From positions 1-64,000 of the forward strand of contig CAZWPO010000003.1 of NCBI GenBank assembly GCA_964635975.1: a DNA stretch of 64,000 nucleotides. The letters run 5' to 3'. The notes under the pieces were generated by a model. That model saw nothing but the letters and a program-made list of their open reading frames with translations, ran no database searches and was not told the DNA's origin. Positions 44,558 through 53,431 of this stretch are shown here, in pieces. The DNA comes from UBA5314 sp964635975 (lineage in GTDB: Bacteria; Bacillota; Syntrophomonadia; Syntrophomonadales; Syntrophomonadaceae). Within the stretch, counting starts at the first letter, position 1, and the number at the start of each line of letters is the position of its first letter. Position numbers and translations under genes: made by a program.

Positions 44558-45121
44558 ATGACAGTTACAGAAACGATTTACGGCGTGTTCTTTGAGCCGG
44601 TTGAAACCTTAAGAGAAATAAGCCAGCAGAAACCTGTTTTTAGGGGGCTTCTCCTTTTCGCACTGGCAACTGGGCTCACGGCAATATTCAACCAGTCCAT
44701 TGCCGCAAGTGGAGAAATTCCGACCTTAAATGGGAAAGCCGGTATATTATTGGCTTTATTGGTAACGATACTATCATTTGGCAGTCTGCTCGTAATGGCA
44801 GGTGTTTATGCGCTGTTAAGTGAACTGATATATAAAAAAACCAATCCCTTGAGTCTATTAGGCTGCATGAGCTATGCCTCCCTGCCGGGGGTCCTCGGGA
44901 CATCAATATGTTTCGCATTTGTTCTTCTAGGTTTAGAGGGTGTAGGGATAGGGTTTTCGCTTTTGGGTTCGCTATGGGTGACCGTGCTCTGGGTATTATC
45001 GTTGAGAGAGGCTTTAGAGATCGATACCAGCCAGTCGATTCTCTTATTCTTCCTGCCCCCGCTTGCCCTGGTAGTTCTGATAGTAATATCGTTTATCGGC
45101 ATTATAATTGCATTCGCCTGA
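44558..45121 (+). CDS. Yip1-domain membrane protein
   Basis: The 187-residue protein has five hydrophobic segments (about 28-48, 65-92, 104-128, 134-152 and 163-186). The opening VFFEPVETLREISQQKPVFRGL and pattern of helices match the bacterial Yip1 family (PF04893). Function is unknown. ATG 44558 follows GGGAGAGG by five bases; an in-frame TTG five codons earlier overlaps that site. It likely belongs to the same transcript as sppA. Confidence 0.75.
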   Translation: MTVTETIYGVFFEPVETLREISQQKPVFRGLLLFALATGLTAIFNQSIAASGEIPTLNGKAGILLALLVTILSFGSLLVMAGVYALLSELIYKKTNPLSLLGCMSYASLPGVLGTSICFAFVLLGLEGVGIGFSLLGSLWVTVLWVLSLREALEIDTSQSILLFFLPPLALVVLIVISFIGIIIAFA

Positions 45122-45144
45122 TTTTAGCTATTTCGATGGGGGAA

Positions 45145-45174
45145 GAAGGATTCTAATATTTGGGTGTAGAACTA
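45145..45174 (+). promoter_or_regulatory. Sigma-H-like promoter for spo0F
   Basis: GAAGGATTC (45145-45153), a 12-base spacer, and GTAGAACTA (45166-45174). This fits the sigma-H consensus RNAGGAWWW-N11/12-RNNGAATWW with one -10 mismatch. Bacillus spo0F also has a sigma-H promoter. Confidence 0.4.
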
Positions 45175-45213
45175 AATGGAAAAGTTAGGAAGACAAGGCG
45201 GAGGCGAGCATAC

Positions 45214-45579
45214 ATGTGGCGTATTCTAATTGTGGATGATCAAAAGGGAGTCAGGCGTCTATTGGAGGAGCTTTTTAAGCGAGATGGATGGGAAGTTCAC
45301 GTTGCCTCGGATGGAAGAGAAGCCATAGATAAATGTGACGAACTATCGCCCGACGTTATTCTTATGGATATGAAAATGCCCAATATGAATGGCTTGGATG
45401 CTTCCCAGGAAATCTTGCGTAAGCACAGCCATCTGCCTATACTTATGATGACGGCGTATGGTGAGATGGATGTTATCAAAAAAGCTATGGATGCCGGAGT
45501 AAGGCGCTGTATAACCAAGCCTTTTGACATCATGGACCTGCGGAATATGGTCAATGAAATGATGGAAAAGGTGTCATAA
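45214..45579 (+). CDS. spo0F: Spo0F-type single-domain response regulator
   Basis: The 121-residue protein is a bare receiver domain. It has the acidic pair D9/D10, phosphoacceptor D52 in LMDMKMP, conserved Thr in MMTAYGE, and Lys in ITKPFD. Spo0F passes phosphate from sporulation kinases to Spo0B in Bacilli. Clostridia usually lack a full phosphorelay, so its partner here is open. Position before fbaA is conserved with B. subtilis. ATG 45214 has GGAGGCG upstream; a longer frame from TTG 45160 overlaps the promoter. Confidence 0.85.
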   Translation: MWRILIVDDQKGVRRLLEELFKRDGWEVHVASDGREAIDKCDELSPDVILMDMKMPNMNGLDASQEILRKHSHLPILMMTAYGEMDVIKKAMDAGVRRCITKPFDIMDLRNMVNEMMEKVS

Positions 45580-45604
45580 AAAATAACAGCAAGAGGTGAT
45601 ATGA

Positions 45605-46459
45605 ATGCCATTAGTCCCAGTCGCCGGGCTCCTGGCGAAAGCCGAGCAGGGCAAGTATGCAGTAGGTGCATTTAACGCCAATAACATGGAAATCGTACAG
45701 GCGATTCTTAAAGCCGCCGAAATAGAGAAAGCCCCGGTTATCATGCAGGCGAGCCAGGGAGCTATATCCTATGCGGGTTTGGCTTTTATTATCGGAATAG
45801 TTAAAATTGCTGCCGAAACCAGTGTAGTTCCGGTAGCACTCCACCTTGACCATGGTACCGATTTTGACCAGGTGGTTGACTGCATCAACGGCGGCTTTAC
45901 TTCAGTCATGTATGACGGGTCAAAGCTGCCCCTGGAAGAAAACATTGCTTTGACACTGAAAGTACTGGAGTTGGCTAGGCCTCTAGGCATATCAGTAGAA
46001 GCTGAACTTGGTAAAATCGGGGGTACAGAAGATCATGTGCATGTGAGTAAAGAAGACGAAATGTACACGGACCCTGAAGAAGCGAGGTATTTTGTGGAGA
46101 AGACAGGAGTGGACAGCCTGGCTATAGCTATCGGCACAGCCCACGGGCAGTATAAAGGCGAGCCAAAATTAGATTTTGAGCGACTTAAGAAGATTCGATC
46201 ACTGGTAAATGTGCCCATAGTCCTGCATGGTTCATCCGGCGTCCCGGACGAAGCCGTTAGGACCGCTATTTCTTTAGGGGTCAGAAAGGTCAATATCGAT
46301 ACTAATATTCGAGAAGCTTTTGTCGGAGAAATGCGACGTGTGATAGCTGAAAAGCCGCATGAGATTGACCCTCGCAAGATATTAGGGCCAGCCCGAGACG
46401 CTACAGTCGAGATTATCCGAGAAAAGATCAGGATTTTTGGGAGCTCGGGGCAGGCTTAG
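45605..46459 (+). CDS. fbaA: Class II fructose-1,6-bisphosphate aldolase
   Basis: The 284-residue zinc enzyme cleaves fructose-1,6-bisphosphate to DHAP and glyceraldehyde-3-phosphate, and runs in reverse for gluconeogenesis. Motifs are LHLDHGTDF (zinc His and catalytic Asp), ELGKIGGTED, and LHGSSGVPDE. It follows spo0F after 25 bases, as in B. subtilis. Confidence 0.96.
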   Translation: MPLVPVAGLLAKAEQGKYAVGAFNANNMEIVQAILKAAEIEKAPVIMQASQGAISYAGLAFIIGIVKIAAETSVVPVALHLDHGTDFDQVVDCINGGFTSVMYDGSKLPLEENIALTLKVLELARPLGISVEAELGKIGGTEDHVHVSKEDEMYTDPEEARYFVEKTGVDSLAIAIGTAHGQYKGEPKLDFERLKKIRSLVNVPIVLHGSSGVPDEAVRTAISLGVRKVNIDTNIREAFVGEMRRVIAEKPHEIDPRKILGPARDATVEIIREKIRIFGSSGQA

Positions 46460-46503
46460 AAATTGTTGTAGAGTGGCAAGAAGATTGGAAGGGGATGTGA
46501 TTA

Positions 46504-47145
46504 TTGAGGATCTTCATCGATACTGCCAACATCGACGAGATAAGAGAGATCAACGATATGGGGTTTTTAGCCGGGGTCACTACCAATCCCAGTCTGGTAG
46601 CCCGGGAAAAGCGTGATTACAAGCAGGTAGTCAAAGAAATATGCGAAATAGTGGATGGGCCCATCAGCGCTGAGGTAATTGCCCTGGATTATGATAGTAT
46701 GGTGGCTGAAGCTAAAGCATTAGCGGCTATCCACCCCAATGTGGTAATAAAGATACCTCTTACTGAAGCTGGTCTCAAAGCCATCAAAACCCTTAAAAAT
46801 ATGGGAATAGCCTGTAACGCGACCCTCGTTTTTTCTGCTGCTCAAGCACTCCTGGCAGCCCGCGCAGGTGCTGCCTATGTAAGCCCCTTTATAGGAAGGC
46901 TTGATGATATTGCCAATGACGGGCTGGTAATTTTACACGACATTTTATCAATATTTGATCAATTTGCTCTTGAAACAGAAGTAATAGCTGCCAGCATCAG
47001 ACATCCGATGCATGTGATCGAATCTGCCAAAATTGGGGCGCATATTGCAACCGTACCATATGCGATTATCAAGCAGATGGTCAAGCACCCGCTTACTGAT
47101 GCAGGTATCGAAAAGTTTTTGCAGGATTGGAAACAGGCTTTTTAG
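46504..47145 (+). CDS. Fructose-6-phosphate aldolase/transaldolase, short TalC-Fsa family
   Basis: The 213-residue cytoplasmic enzyme forms a Schiff base through Lys in the VVIKIPLTEAG segment. It opens with RIFIDTANIDEIR and contains CNATLVFSAAQALLA, typical of the short transaldolase/Fsa family. Members either transfer dihydroxyacetone units or cleave fructose-6-phosphate; sequence alone does not settle which. Start is TTG 46504. Confidence 0.92.
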   Translation: MRIFIDTANIDEIREINDMGFLAGVTTNPSLVAREKRDYKQVVKEICEIVDGPISAEVIALDYDSMVAEAKALAAIHPNVVIKIPLTEAGLKAIKTLKNMGIACNATLVFSAAQALLAARAGAAYVSPFIGRLDDIANDGLVILHDILSIFDQFALETEVIAASIRHPMHVIESAKIGAHIATVPYAIIKQMVKHPLTDAGIEKFLQDWKQAF

Positions 47146-47162
47146 AATTGGAGGGTATTAAC

Positions 47163-48149
47163 TTGGAGAGGGAACTGGCTCTGGAGTTCGCAAGAGTTAC
47201 TGAGGCTGCGGCTCTGGCAGCCGCACGCTGGGTTGGCAAAGGAGACAAGGAAGCCGCCGACGATGCTGCCGTGACTGCCATGAGGGTGATGTTTGACACG
47301 GTATCCGTAGATGGAATAGTAGTAATCGGTGAAGGGGAAATGGATGAAGCGCCGATGCTTTACATAGGCGAAAGGGTAGGAATCGGAGTGCCTCCCCTGG
47401 TGGACATCGCAGTGGACCCGCTGGAAGGGACTAATATCGTGGCCAAGGGATTAACCGGTGCTATTGCTGTTTTAGCAGCAGCTCCGCGCGGATCGCTCTT
47501 GCACGCGCCGGATATATATATGGACAAAATAGCCGTTGGCCCTGAATGCAAGGGAAGAGTGCATCTAGAAGCGCCGGTCAGGGAAAACGTTCGCGAAGTC
47601 GCAAAGGCGCTTGATAAGCTGGTTAGTGAAGTTACTGTTGTTGTTTTAGACCGCCCACGGCACCAGGCAATTATTGATGAATTAAGATCGGCAGGAGCAC
47701 GCATTAAGCTGATTACCGATGGGGATATCTCCCCGGGAGTAGCTGCTGCGTATGATGATTCAGGAGTCGATATGCTAATGGGAATTGGCGGAGCTCCGGA
47801 AGGTGTAATCACTGCTGCAGCGCTTAAATGCATGGGTGGGGATTTTCAAGCCCGGCTATGCCCCGAAGATGAATATGAAAGCCAACGCTGCCGGGATATG
47901 GGTATCAGTAACATAAAAAAGGTGTTCACTCTGGACGAATTAGTTCGCTCTGATGATTGTATTTTCGCGGCAACTGGCATTACTGATTCATTTTTATTAA
48001 AAGGTGTTCGATATTATAAACGTAGGGGTATAACCCAAACGCTGATTATGAGAGCTTCATCTGGAACCATTCGTCATATTGAAGCGCATCATCACCTGGA
48101 CAAGAAGCCTCTGTTCAAAGACAAACGGATTAAGGTGATATTGGAGTAA
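47163..48149 (+). CDS. glpX: Class II fructose-1,6-bisphosphatase
   Basis: GlpX hydrolyses fructose-1,6-bisphosphate in gluconeogenesis. Metal-binding motifs are GEGEMDEAP and AVDPLEGTN; GIGGAPEG follows. TTG 47163, seven bases after GGAGGG, gives 328 residues starting at LERELALEFARVTEAAA, which matches family N-termini. A frame from 47127 would overlap the fsa stop without support. Fba, Fsa and GlpX together form a gluconeogenic cluster. Confidence 0.94.
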   Translation: MERELALEFARVTEAAALAAARWVGKGDKEAADDAAVTAMRVMFDTVSVDGIVVIGEGEMDEAPMLYIGERVGIGVPPLVDIAVDPLEGTNIVAKGLTGAIAVLAAAPRGSLLHAPDIYMDKIAVGPECKGRVHLEAPVRENVREVAKALDKLVSEVTVVVLDRPRHQAIIDELRSAGARIKLITDGDISPGVAAAYDDSGVDMLMGIGGAPEGVITAAALKCMGGDFQARLCPEDEYESQRCRDMGISNIKKVFTLDELVRSDDCIFAATGITDSFLLKGVRYYKRRGITQTLIMRASSGTIRHIEAHHHLDKKPLFKDKRIKVILE

Positions 48150-48177
48150 AAAAGGTTAATTATTTTATGAATTAGGG

Positions 48178-48183
48178 TATAAT
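48178..48183 (+). promoter_or_regulatory. Possible -10 box for rho
   Basis: TATAAT lies in the gap after glpX. The best -35 (TTAATT, 48156-48161) is poor. The leader to rho is about 225 bases, long enough for Rho autoregulation by attenuation. Confidence 0.35.
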
Positions 48184-48412
48184 AATATCAACCCAAAAGA
48201 CTATTTCAATCTGTTTTCCTTCCAGGAGCCTTTCACAGGCGGCTTCCTAAATGGCAAACGGTGTTGCTCATCGGATTTCTCTTCAAGAATATTATTAATT
48301 TGCGCAGAAATCCCATTATGAATAATGACTGAAGGTGCTCGGATCGACGGGTCAGCTGTCTTTATGATGGCCGGCTGAAATGACCAGCGTATTATCGAAG
48401 GGAGGAAGAATT

Positions 48413-49696
48413 CTGAATATCTCAATCTCCGAACTGGAGAACCGCACCATACTGGAGCTTTATCAGATAGCCAGGGATGTCGGTCTCAGCGGATATTCTA
48501 AGCTCAGAAAGAAAGAACTGATTTTCGAAATCACCAAGGCTCTGACCCATGCGGACGAGCTGCTGCAGGCTGCTGGGGTTTTGGAAATAATGCCAGATGG
48601 CTATGGATTTTTGAGGCCTTTTGGCTATTTGCCAAGTCAGGATGACATCTATGTGTCTCCTTCCCAGATCCGCAAGTTTGAGTTAAAGACCGGTGACAGG
48701 GTCGGAGGGCAAGTCAGGTCGCCGAAAGATAATGAACGGTTTTTTGCACTTCTGAAGGTGGAGAGCGTAAACGGGTTCCCGCCCGAAGAGTCAGTAAAAA
48801 GGATTCACTTCGATGCTTTGACGCCACTGTATCCCACGGAAAGGATCACACTGGAGACTGACTCCCAAGAACTGCCCACCCGCATTATCGATCTAATCGC
48901 ACCTATCGGCAAGGGGCAAAGAGGCCTGATAGTGGCGCCGCCTAAAGCGGGCAAAACCATTCTTCTGCAAAAAATTGCCCAGGGCATCAGTAAGAATCAT
49001 CCGGAAATCGAATTAATAATCCTGCTGGTTGATGAAAGACCTGAAGAAGTGACAGATATGCAACGATCCACAAAAGCTGAAGTGGTTGCGTCAACCTTTG
49101 ATGAACCGCCGGAGAATCATGTAAAGGTAAGCGATATGGTCCTGGAGCGGGCGAAAAGGCTGGTTGAACATAAGAAGGACGTAGTCATTCTTATGGACAG
49201 CGTTACCCGGATGGCCAGAGCGCACAACCTGGTGGTGCCTCCCAGCGGACGCACCCTGTCGGGAGGTATTGATCCTGCTTCTCTGGATAAACCCAAACGC
49301 TTTTTTGGAGCTGCTCGAAACATAGAAGAGGGCGGAAGCCTGACCATAATAGCAACTGCACTGGTTGAAACCGGTTCGCGCATGGATGAAGTAATTTTTG
49401 AGGAGTTTAAAGGACGAGGCAACATGGAGTTGGTTTTGGACCGCCGTTTAGCTGAGCGCCGTATCTTCCCGGCCATCGACGTTAAACGCTCGGGTACCAG
49501 AAAAGAGGAACTGCTGCTCAGCCAGGAAGAAATGGAACTGGTATGGAATTTGCGCAACATGTTCAGTGACAACAATCCGGCGGAAACCATGCACATTATG
49601 AAAGACACCATGAAAAAAACCAAGTCCAACAAAGACTTATTGAGAGCTGCGCCGTTAGTTTTCGGTAAATCGGAATACGCCCGCAGCGCTTACTAA
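48413..49696 (+). CDS. rho: Transcription termination factor Rho
   Basis: Rho is a hexameric RNA helicase that ends transcripts. Residues 1-45 are the Rho N-terminal helical domain. The RNA-binding cold-shock fold lies at about 50-120. The P-loop is in GLIVAPPKAGKT and the Walker B in VVILMDSVTRMAR. I infer a CTG start at 48413: AAGGGAGG (48398-48405) stands seven bases before it, and the product is then 427 residues, beginning (M)NISISELE as in relatives. ATG 48380 upstream has no ribosome binding site and would add 11 unusual residues. Confidence 0.9.
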   Translation: MNISISELENRTILELYQIARDVGLSGYSKLRKKELIFEITKALTHADELLQAAGVLEIMPDGYGFLRPFGYLPSQDDIYVSPSQIRKFELKTGDRVGGQVRSPKDNERFFALLKVESVNGFPPEESVKRIHFDALTPLYPTERITLETDSQELPTRIIDLIAPIGKGQRGLIVAPPKAGKTILLQKIAQGISKNHPEIELIILLVDERPEEVTDMQRSTKAEVVASTFDEPPENHVKVSDMVLERAKRLVEHKKDVVILMDSVTRMARAHNLVVPPSGRTLSGGIDPASLDKPKRFFGAARNIEEGGSLTIIATALVETGSRMDEVIFEEFKGRGNMELVLDRRLAERRIFPAIDVKRSGTRKEELLLSQEEMELVWNLRNMFSDNNPAETMHIMKDTMKKTKSNKDLLRAAPLVFGKSEYARSAY

Positions 49697-49723
49697 GCTA
49701 CTTGAGCATATGCTTTTTATGAA

Positions 49724-49744
49724 AAGGGCCTGCAACAGGCCCTT
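49724..49744 (+). repeat. Hairpin repeat, copy 1
   Basis: AAGGGCCTG and CAGGCCCTT form a perfect 9-bp stem with a CAA loop. An identical copy lies at 49897-49917. This copy has no T-run. Confidence 0.8.
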
Positions 49745-49771
49745 CAGGGTGTCAAAGAAGTTGACACCCTG
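49745..49771 (+). repeat. 11-bp perfect hairpin between the repeat copies
   Basis: CAGGGTGTCAA and TTGACACCCTG pair completely around an AGAAG loop. It abuts the first repeat copy. Confidence 0.8.
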
Positions 49772-49896
49772 GCAGAGCGAGCAAAAAAGTCGAAGATCAA
49801 GGAACAAACAAAGCCCGTGATTGAGGCGTATATGGAATACGTTGATTGAGCGGGCGTTGTGCAGTAACACAGATATTCGGCTTTTTTGACGGTCTG

Positions 49897-49921
49897 AAGG
49901 GCCTGCAACAGGCCCTTTTTT
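49897..49921 (+). terminator. Rho-independent terminator formed by hairpin repeat, copy 2
   Basis: This is the same 21-base hairpin as at 49724, now followed by six T. It is the likely end of the rho transcript. Confidence 0.85.
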
Positions 49922-50075
49922 ATTTGTTTCCCCCGCCAAGCAACGCCTCTTCTGCAAACGCCCAAGGCACAATTATGTATAAATAAGGTTAATAGTGTCA
50001 AATATATTGGGCAGCAGGCATTCAATATAGTTTGAACCGTAATTGTGGGTGACTGCAGAAACGAGGTGAAAAATC

Positions 50076-50930
50076 TTGAGTAGGAAGTGGATAATCTCAC
50101 TGGTATTGATTCTGTTACTCGAGATGGCTCCAGCAGATTTGGCAACAGCAGCACTGGATGAGGGTAATTTTATACCCTGCTATAGCCTGCTGCAGAGTGT
50201 GATCAATGCTGAACCGTCGTACCATTATGTGGAGGATGGAGACACCCTGTGGGATATCTGCCGAAAGCACAATGTAGACCTGGAAAATGTTATGTCGTTG
50301 AACAATATTGATGAAGAGACCCTTTTGACAGTAGGGCAGAAAATACAGTTGCCCGGATTAGAAGGTGGGAGGCATATTGTAAAGAAGGGAGAAACTCTTT
50401 GGGATATTGCCGGCTCATACAGAATAAGCCTTGATGAGTTGTGCCGGGTCAACCAGGGGGTGAATCCGGAAAATCTGAAAATAGGAACCAGTCTGGTGCT
50501 GCCAAAGGGAGCAACGAGTGTCAGGTCTCAGCAAGTAACGGCATCCCGCGGCAGTCTTGAGAAATTACTCTTTAGCTGGCCGGTGGTCGGTGCAATAACC
50601 TCCGGATTCGGCTGGCGTAGTTCCGGATTTCATCACGGCATAGACATTGCTGCCGCTTATGGTGATACAGTACGAGCTGCAGCTGCCGGGATGGTATCTT
50701 TTACAGGCTCAAAAAGCGTGTACGGCAGAACAGTTACTATCAAACATGCGGATGGAAGCGAATCTTGGTATGCTCACCTGAGCAAAATATTCGTATCCAG
50801 AGGCCAGCAGGTAAACCGTGGGGAGTCTATCGGTGAGATAGGAACGAGCGGCAATTCCACAGGTCCGCATGTGCATTTCGAAGTGCGAAAGGGAAATAAG
50901 GCCATTGATCCCAGCAGCATACTAAGATAA
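50076..50930 (+). CDS. Exported double-LysM M23 peptidase
   Basis: The 284-residue protein has a signal peptide (about 1-26), two LysM domains (about 49-93 and 99-143), and an M23 domain (about 168-284). Catalytic motifs are HHGID (H186, D190) and HVHFE (H265, H267). It would hydrolyse peptidoglycan crosslinks. Compared with the M23 protein at 1979-3328, it has a second LysM and no G5 domain. Start is TTG 50076, seven bases after GAGGTG. Confidence 0.92.
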   Translation: MSRKWIISLVLILLLEMAPADLATAALDEGNFIPCYSLLQSVINAEPSYHYVEDGDTLWDICRKHNVDLENVMSLNNIDEETLLTVGQKIQLPGLEGGRHIVKKGETLWDIAGSYRISLDELCRVNQGVNPENLKIGTSLVLPKGATSVRSQQVTASRGSLEKLLFSWPVVGAITSGFGWRSSGFHHGIDIAAAYGDTVRAAAAGMVSFTGSKSVYGRTVTIKHADGSESWYAHLSKIFVSRGQQVNRGESIGEIGTSGNSTGPHVHFEVRKGNKAIDPSSILR

Positions 50931-50956
50931 ATTTTTTAGCCAGGAGTAAACTATGC

Positions 50957-50988
50957 AGAGGCTGTCCAAAAAAGGGGCGGCCTCTTTT
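50957..50988 (+). terminator. Rho-independent terminator
   Basis: AGAGGC (50957-50962) pairs with GCCTCT (50980-50985), with an inner TCC/GGG. T4 then ATACTTTT follow. Confidence 0.75.
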
Positions 50989-51042
50989 ATACTTTTGCTG
51001 GACTGGTGCATAAGGTAGAATGTTAATTGGTGATGTTAAAGG

Positions 51043-52308
51043 ATGTTTAAACTTCTATATGCTAATCAGGATGGTGATGCATGCGACCACCCTGAGTATT
51101 CTATGCTGGGGCGAAGCGGCAATCAATGGGTAGAGCCGGCGGCCCAGGAGATGATCAGACTCCCCAGGGGCAGCACTCTGGTCAGCATGCCGGGGCGCCT
51201 GGCAGTGGGTATGGATGCTCATGACGTTCCGCGCGCGGTCGAAACCGATCCTTATCACAGAGGGATTAGATCTTATGCCCTGGCAGCTTTGCTGCCCCAG
51301 GGTTTTACTCGGACACTGCTTCCCGCCACTGTTGCGCAGGGGGGAACTGATGAACTGCCGCTTTTTGGCTACACGGCTGTTGCTGTAAGAGGTGAACAGA
51401 CCTATGCTGCTGCGGTTCAGACTGATGAACATCGATTGTGGCATCCCCGCTTTTATAATACCGAAGGCCTGCCGGGACGCATAAACCGGACCCTGAGACG
51501 TTTCCCTGAAAACCGCTTATACCGGCAGCTGGCGCGCTGCGCTCTCCAATATAGCTGCTTTACGGCTCAGAATATTTTTTATCAACGCTGGGAAGGGGGC
51601 ATTCCCAGCATGCCCAGCTGCAACGCAGGTTGCCTGGGATGCATATCTGAAAAACACGGATATGCCCAGGCGCCCCAGAATCGCTTGGATTTTATCCCCA
51701 GCCGTGAAGAACTTGAACAGGTGGTCCTTGAACATCTTGTGAAAGCTCCTGAGGCTATAGCAAGTTTTGGCCAAGGTTGTGAAGGGGAGCCTTCACTGAA
51801 TGCACCCCTTTTAGCCAGGGTCATTGAGGATGTGCGCAGCCAAACTGACCGGGGCACGATAAATATTAACAGCAATGCGGGCTTCACAAAGGGCATTCGC
51901 AAGCTGTGTCAGGCGGGTCTGCAAGCATTAAGGGTCACGATTTTTTCCTGCCTGGAAGATGACTATGAACATTATCATCGGCCGGTCGGTTATGGTCTCA
52001 AAGATGTGGCCGCTTCGATACGGACGGCCAAAGATGCGGGAGTGTATGTTTCTTTAAACCTTTTGACCTTTCCCGGTTTTACTGACCGGCAGAGCCAGGT
52101 GGAGGAACTGCTCAAGTTTGTGCATTTTACAGGTGTGGATATGATTCAGTTCCGCAATCTTAATATCGATCCCGACCGTCTAATGGCGGAGTTCCCTTCA
52201 AAAGAGGCGGGAATCGGCATAGTCGATCTTTTATATCGCTTGCAGAGTGAAGCACCCGGGCTGCGCCTCGGTTCATATACCCACCCGCATCCTCAGGCCA
52301 AGATGTAA
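51043..52308 (+). CDS. Radical SAM protein of unknown function
   Basis: The 421-residue protein has an atypically long N-terminal region (about 1-180) of no family I know. The radical SAM core follows, with C-x3-C-x2-C in SCNAGCLGC, the glycine-rich GQGCEGEPSL segment, and a barrel to the end. There is no SPASM or B12 domain. The substrate is unknown. It precedes the YhaM-like gene by 47 bases on the same strand. A start at ATG 51043 follows AAAGGA. Confidence 0.78.
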   Translation: MFKLLYANQDGDACDHPEYSMLGRSGNQWVEPAAQEMIRLPRGSTLVSMPGRLAVGMDAHDVPRAVETDPYHRGIRSYALAALLPQGFTRTLLPATVAQGGTDELPLFGYTAVAVRGEQTYAAAVQTDEHRLWHPRFYNTEGLPGRINRTLRRFPENRLYRQLARCALQYSCFTAQNIFYQRWEGGIPSMPSCNAGCLGCISEKHGYAQAPQNRLDFIPSREELEQVVLEHLVKAPEAIASFGQGCEGEPSLNAPLLARVIEDVRSQTDRGTININSNAGFTKGIRKLCQAGLQALRVTIFSCLEDDYEHYHRPVGYGLKDVAASIRTAKDAGVYVSLNLLTFPGFTDRQSQVEELLKFVHFTGVDMIQFRNLNIDPDRLMAEFPSKEAGIGIVDLLYRLQSEAPGLRLGSYTHPHPQAKM

Positions 52309-52355
52309 CACTATCAATCAGTATGGCTAGGCACAAGCAGAAACAAGAGGAGTAA

Positions 52356-53390
52356 ATGATGGATAACAAGAAAGGGCCCTATCAGGTAAAAGAACTCAAG
52401 GGCATGCAACCCGGCCGGCAGGTATGGGGAAAGTATCTGTTGTTGGAAAAGGTGGACCGCCGCACTCGGGATGGCAAAGCGGTAAGCAATCTGAGGCTGG
52501 GAGATGTTTCAGGAGAAATCGATGCCGTAGTTTGGGACTCATGTAATATAAATGGCATCATAGAGACCGGCAAGGTCATTGGAATTCTTGGTGACACCAG
52601 TGTTTATGCCAACCGCCTGCAGATAACTGCTCGGCGCATTAAAGAGCTGGAAGACGATCCTTCAAGCTATCAAAAGTCGGTAGAAGGGCTGGAGGGGTTG
52701 CAGCAAACATTCGAACAGCATATAGATTCTTTTGAGGATCCGTACATAAAACAGCTCCTGCAGAGGGTGTTCTCAGGTGTGACGCTGGAGCGGTTTTTTA
52801 GAGCCCCGGCGGCGAGAAAAATTCACCATCAGTACGCAGGCGGGCTTTTGGAACATACCCTGGCGGTTGCCGGACTGTGCCTGGAGGCGGCCAAACATTA
52901 TCCCGATATAAACCGGGACCTTATTTTAGCAGGTGCACTGCTCCATGATTTGGGTAAAATCGAGGAACTTTCTATAAAAGTCAGTTCAGAATACACGGTG
53001 GCCGGCCGGCTGCTAGGGCATATATATCTGGGCAGCGAGATGGTATCTGAGAACATGGCGGCGATGCGTTTGGAGGGTATTCAGTTTCCGGCTGAACTGG
53101 AGGTGATGATCAAGCACATGATATTGAGCCATCATGGTCTGCTCGAGTTCGGTTCCCCTGTTAAACCGCATTTTCCTGAAGCGCTTTTACTTCATATGAT
53201 GGATAATCTGGATGCTAAAATGCATGTATTCTGGAACCGAATCAAAGATGATGAGGCCGGGCCTGAAATATTTACTCCCTATGACACTATGTTTGATCAG
53301 CATTATTATAAACACCGTTATCAGTATCTTCCCGAAGATGAACTGAGACAAGAAGGTCTGAAGGAATTATTTGAGGAGGAAGAACAATAG
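52356..53390 (+). CDS. YhaM-like 3'-5' exoribonuclease (OB fold plus HD domain)
   Basis: The 344-residue protein has an N-terminal OB-fold nucleic-acid-binding domain (about 8-100) and an HD phosphohydrolase domain (about 155-300) with HH, LLHDLGK and SHHG metal motifs. This is the architecture of YhaM/CBF1 nucleases, which digest single-stranded RNA or DNA from the 3' end. ATG 52356 and ATG 52359 are both possible after GAGGAG; the second has better spacing. Confidence 0.88.
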   Translation: MMDNKKGPYQVKELKGMQPGRQVWGKYLLLEKVDRRTRDGKAVSNLRLGDVSGEIDAVVWDSCNINGIIETGKVIGILGDTSVYANRLQITARRIKELEDDPSSYQKSVEGLEGLQQTFEQHIDSFEDPYIKQLLQRVFSGVTLERFFRAPAARKIHHQYAGGLLEHTLAVAGLCLEAAKHYPDINRDLILAGALLHDLGKIEELSIKVSSEYTVAGRLLGHIYLGSEMVSENMAAMRLEGIQFPAELEVMIKHMILSHHGLLEFGSPVKPHFPEALLLHMMDNLDAKMHVFWNRIKDDEAGPEIFTPYDTMFDQHYYKHRYQYLPEDELRQEGLKELFEEEEQ

Positions 53391-53431
53391 CGGCTTGGTG
53401 CATTATCTTTCAATATTTATTCGTACTTACC

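Larger units (their letters stand above)
49697..50075 (+). other. Intergenic fold-back region after rho
   Basis: No gene is seen. The stretch contains two identical hairpins 173 bases apart, a third 11-bp hairpin, a nested GCCCG/CGGGC structure with internal CGTAT/ATACG and two GATTGAG repeats, and AAAAAAG/CTTTTTT complementarity. It ends with a terminator. The rest (49922-50075) is featureless up to the GAGGTG ribosome site of the next gene. Confidence 0.5.

Noticed and set aside
47360..47833. Long minus-strand frame opposite glpX
   Set aside because: It is low-complexity Ser/Ala/Pro/Ile-rich translation mirroring a strongly coding gene. Similar mirrors occur opposite rho, glyA and the TIG-repeat gene.
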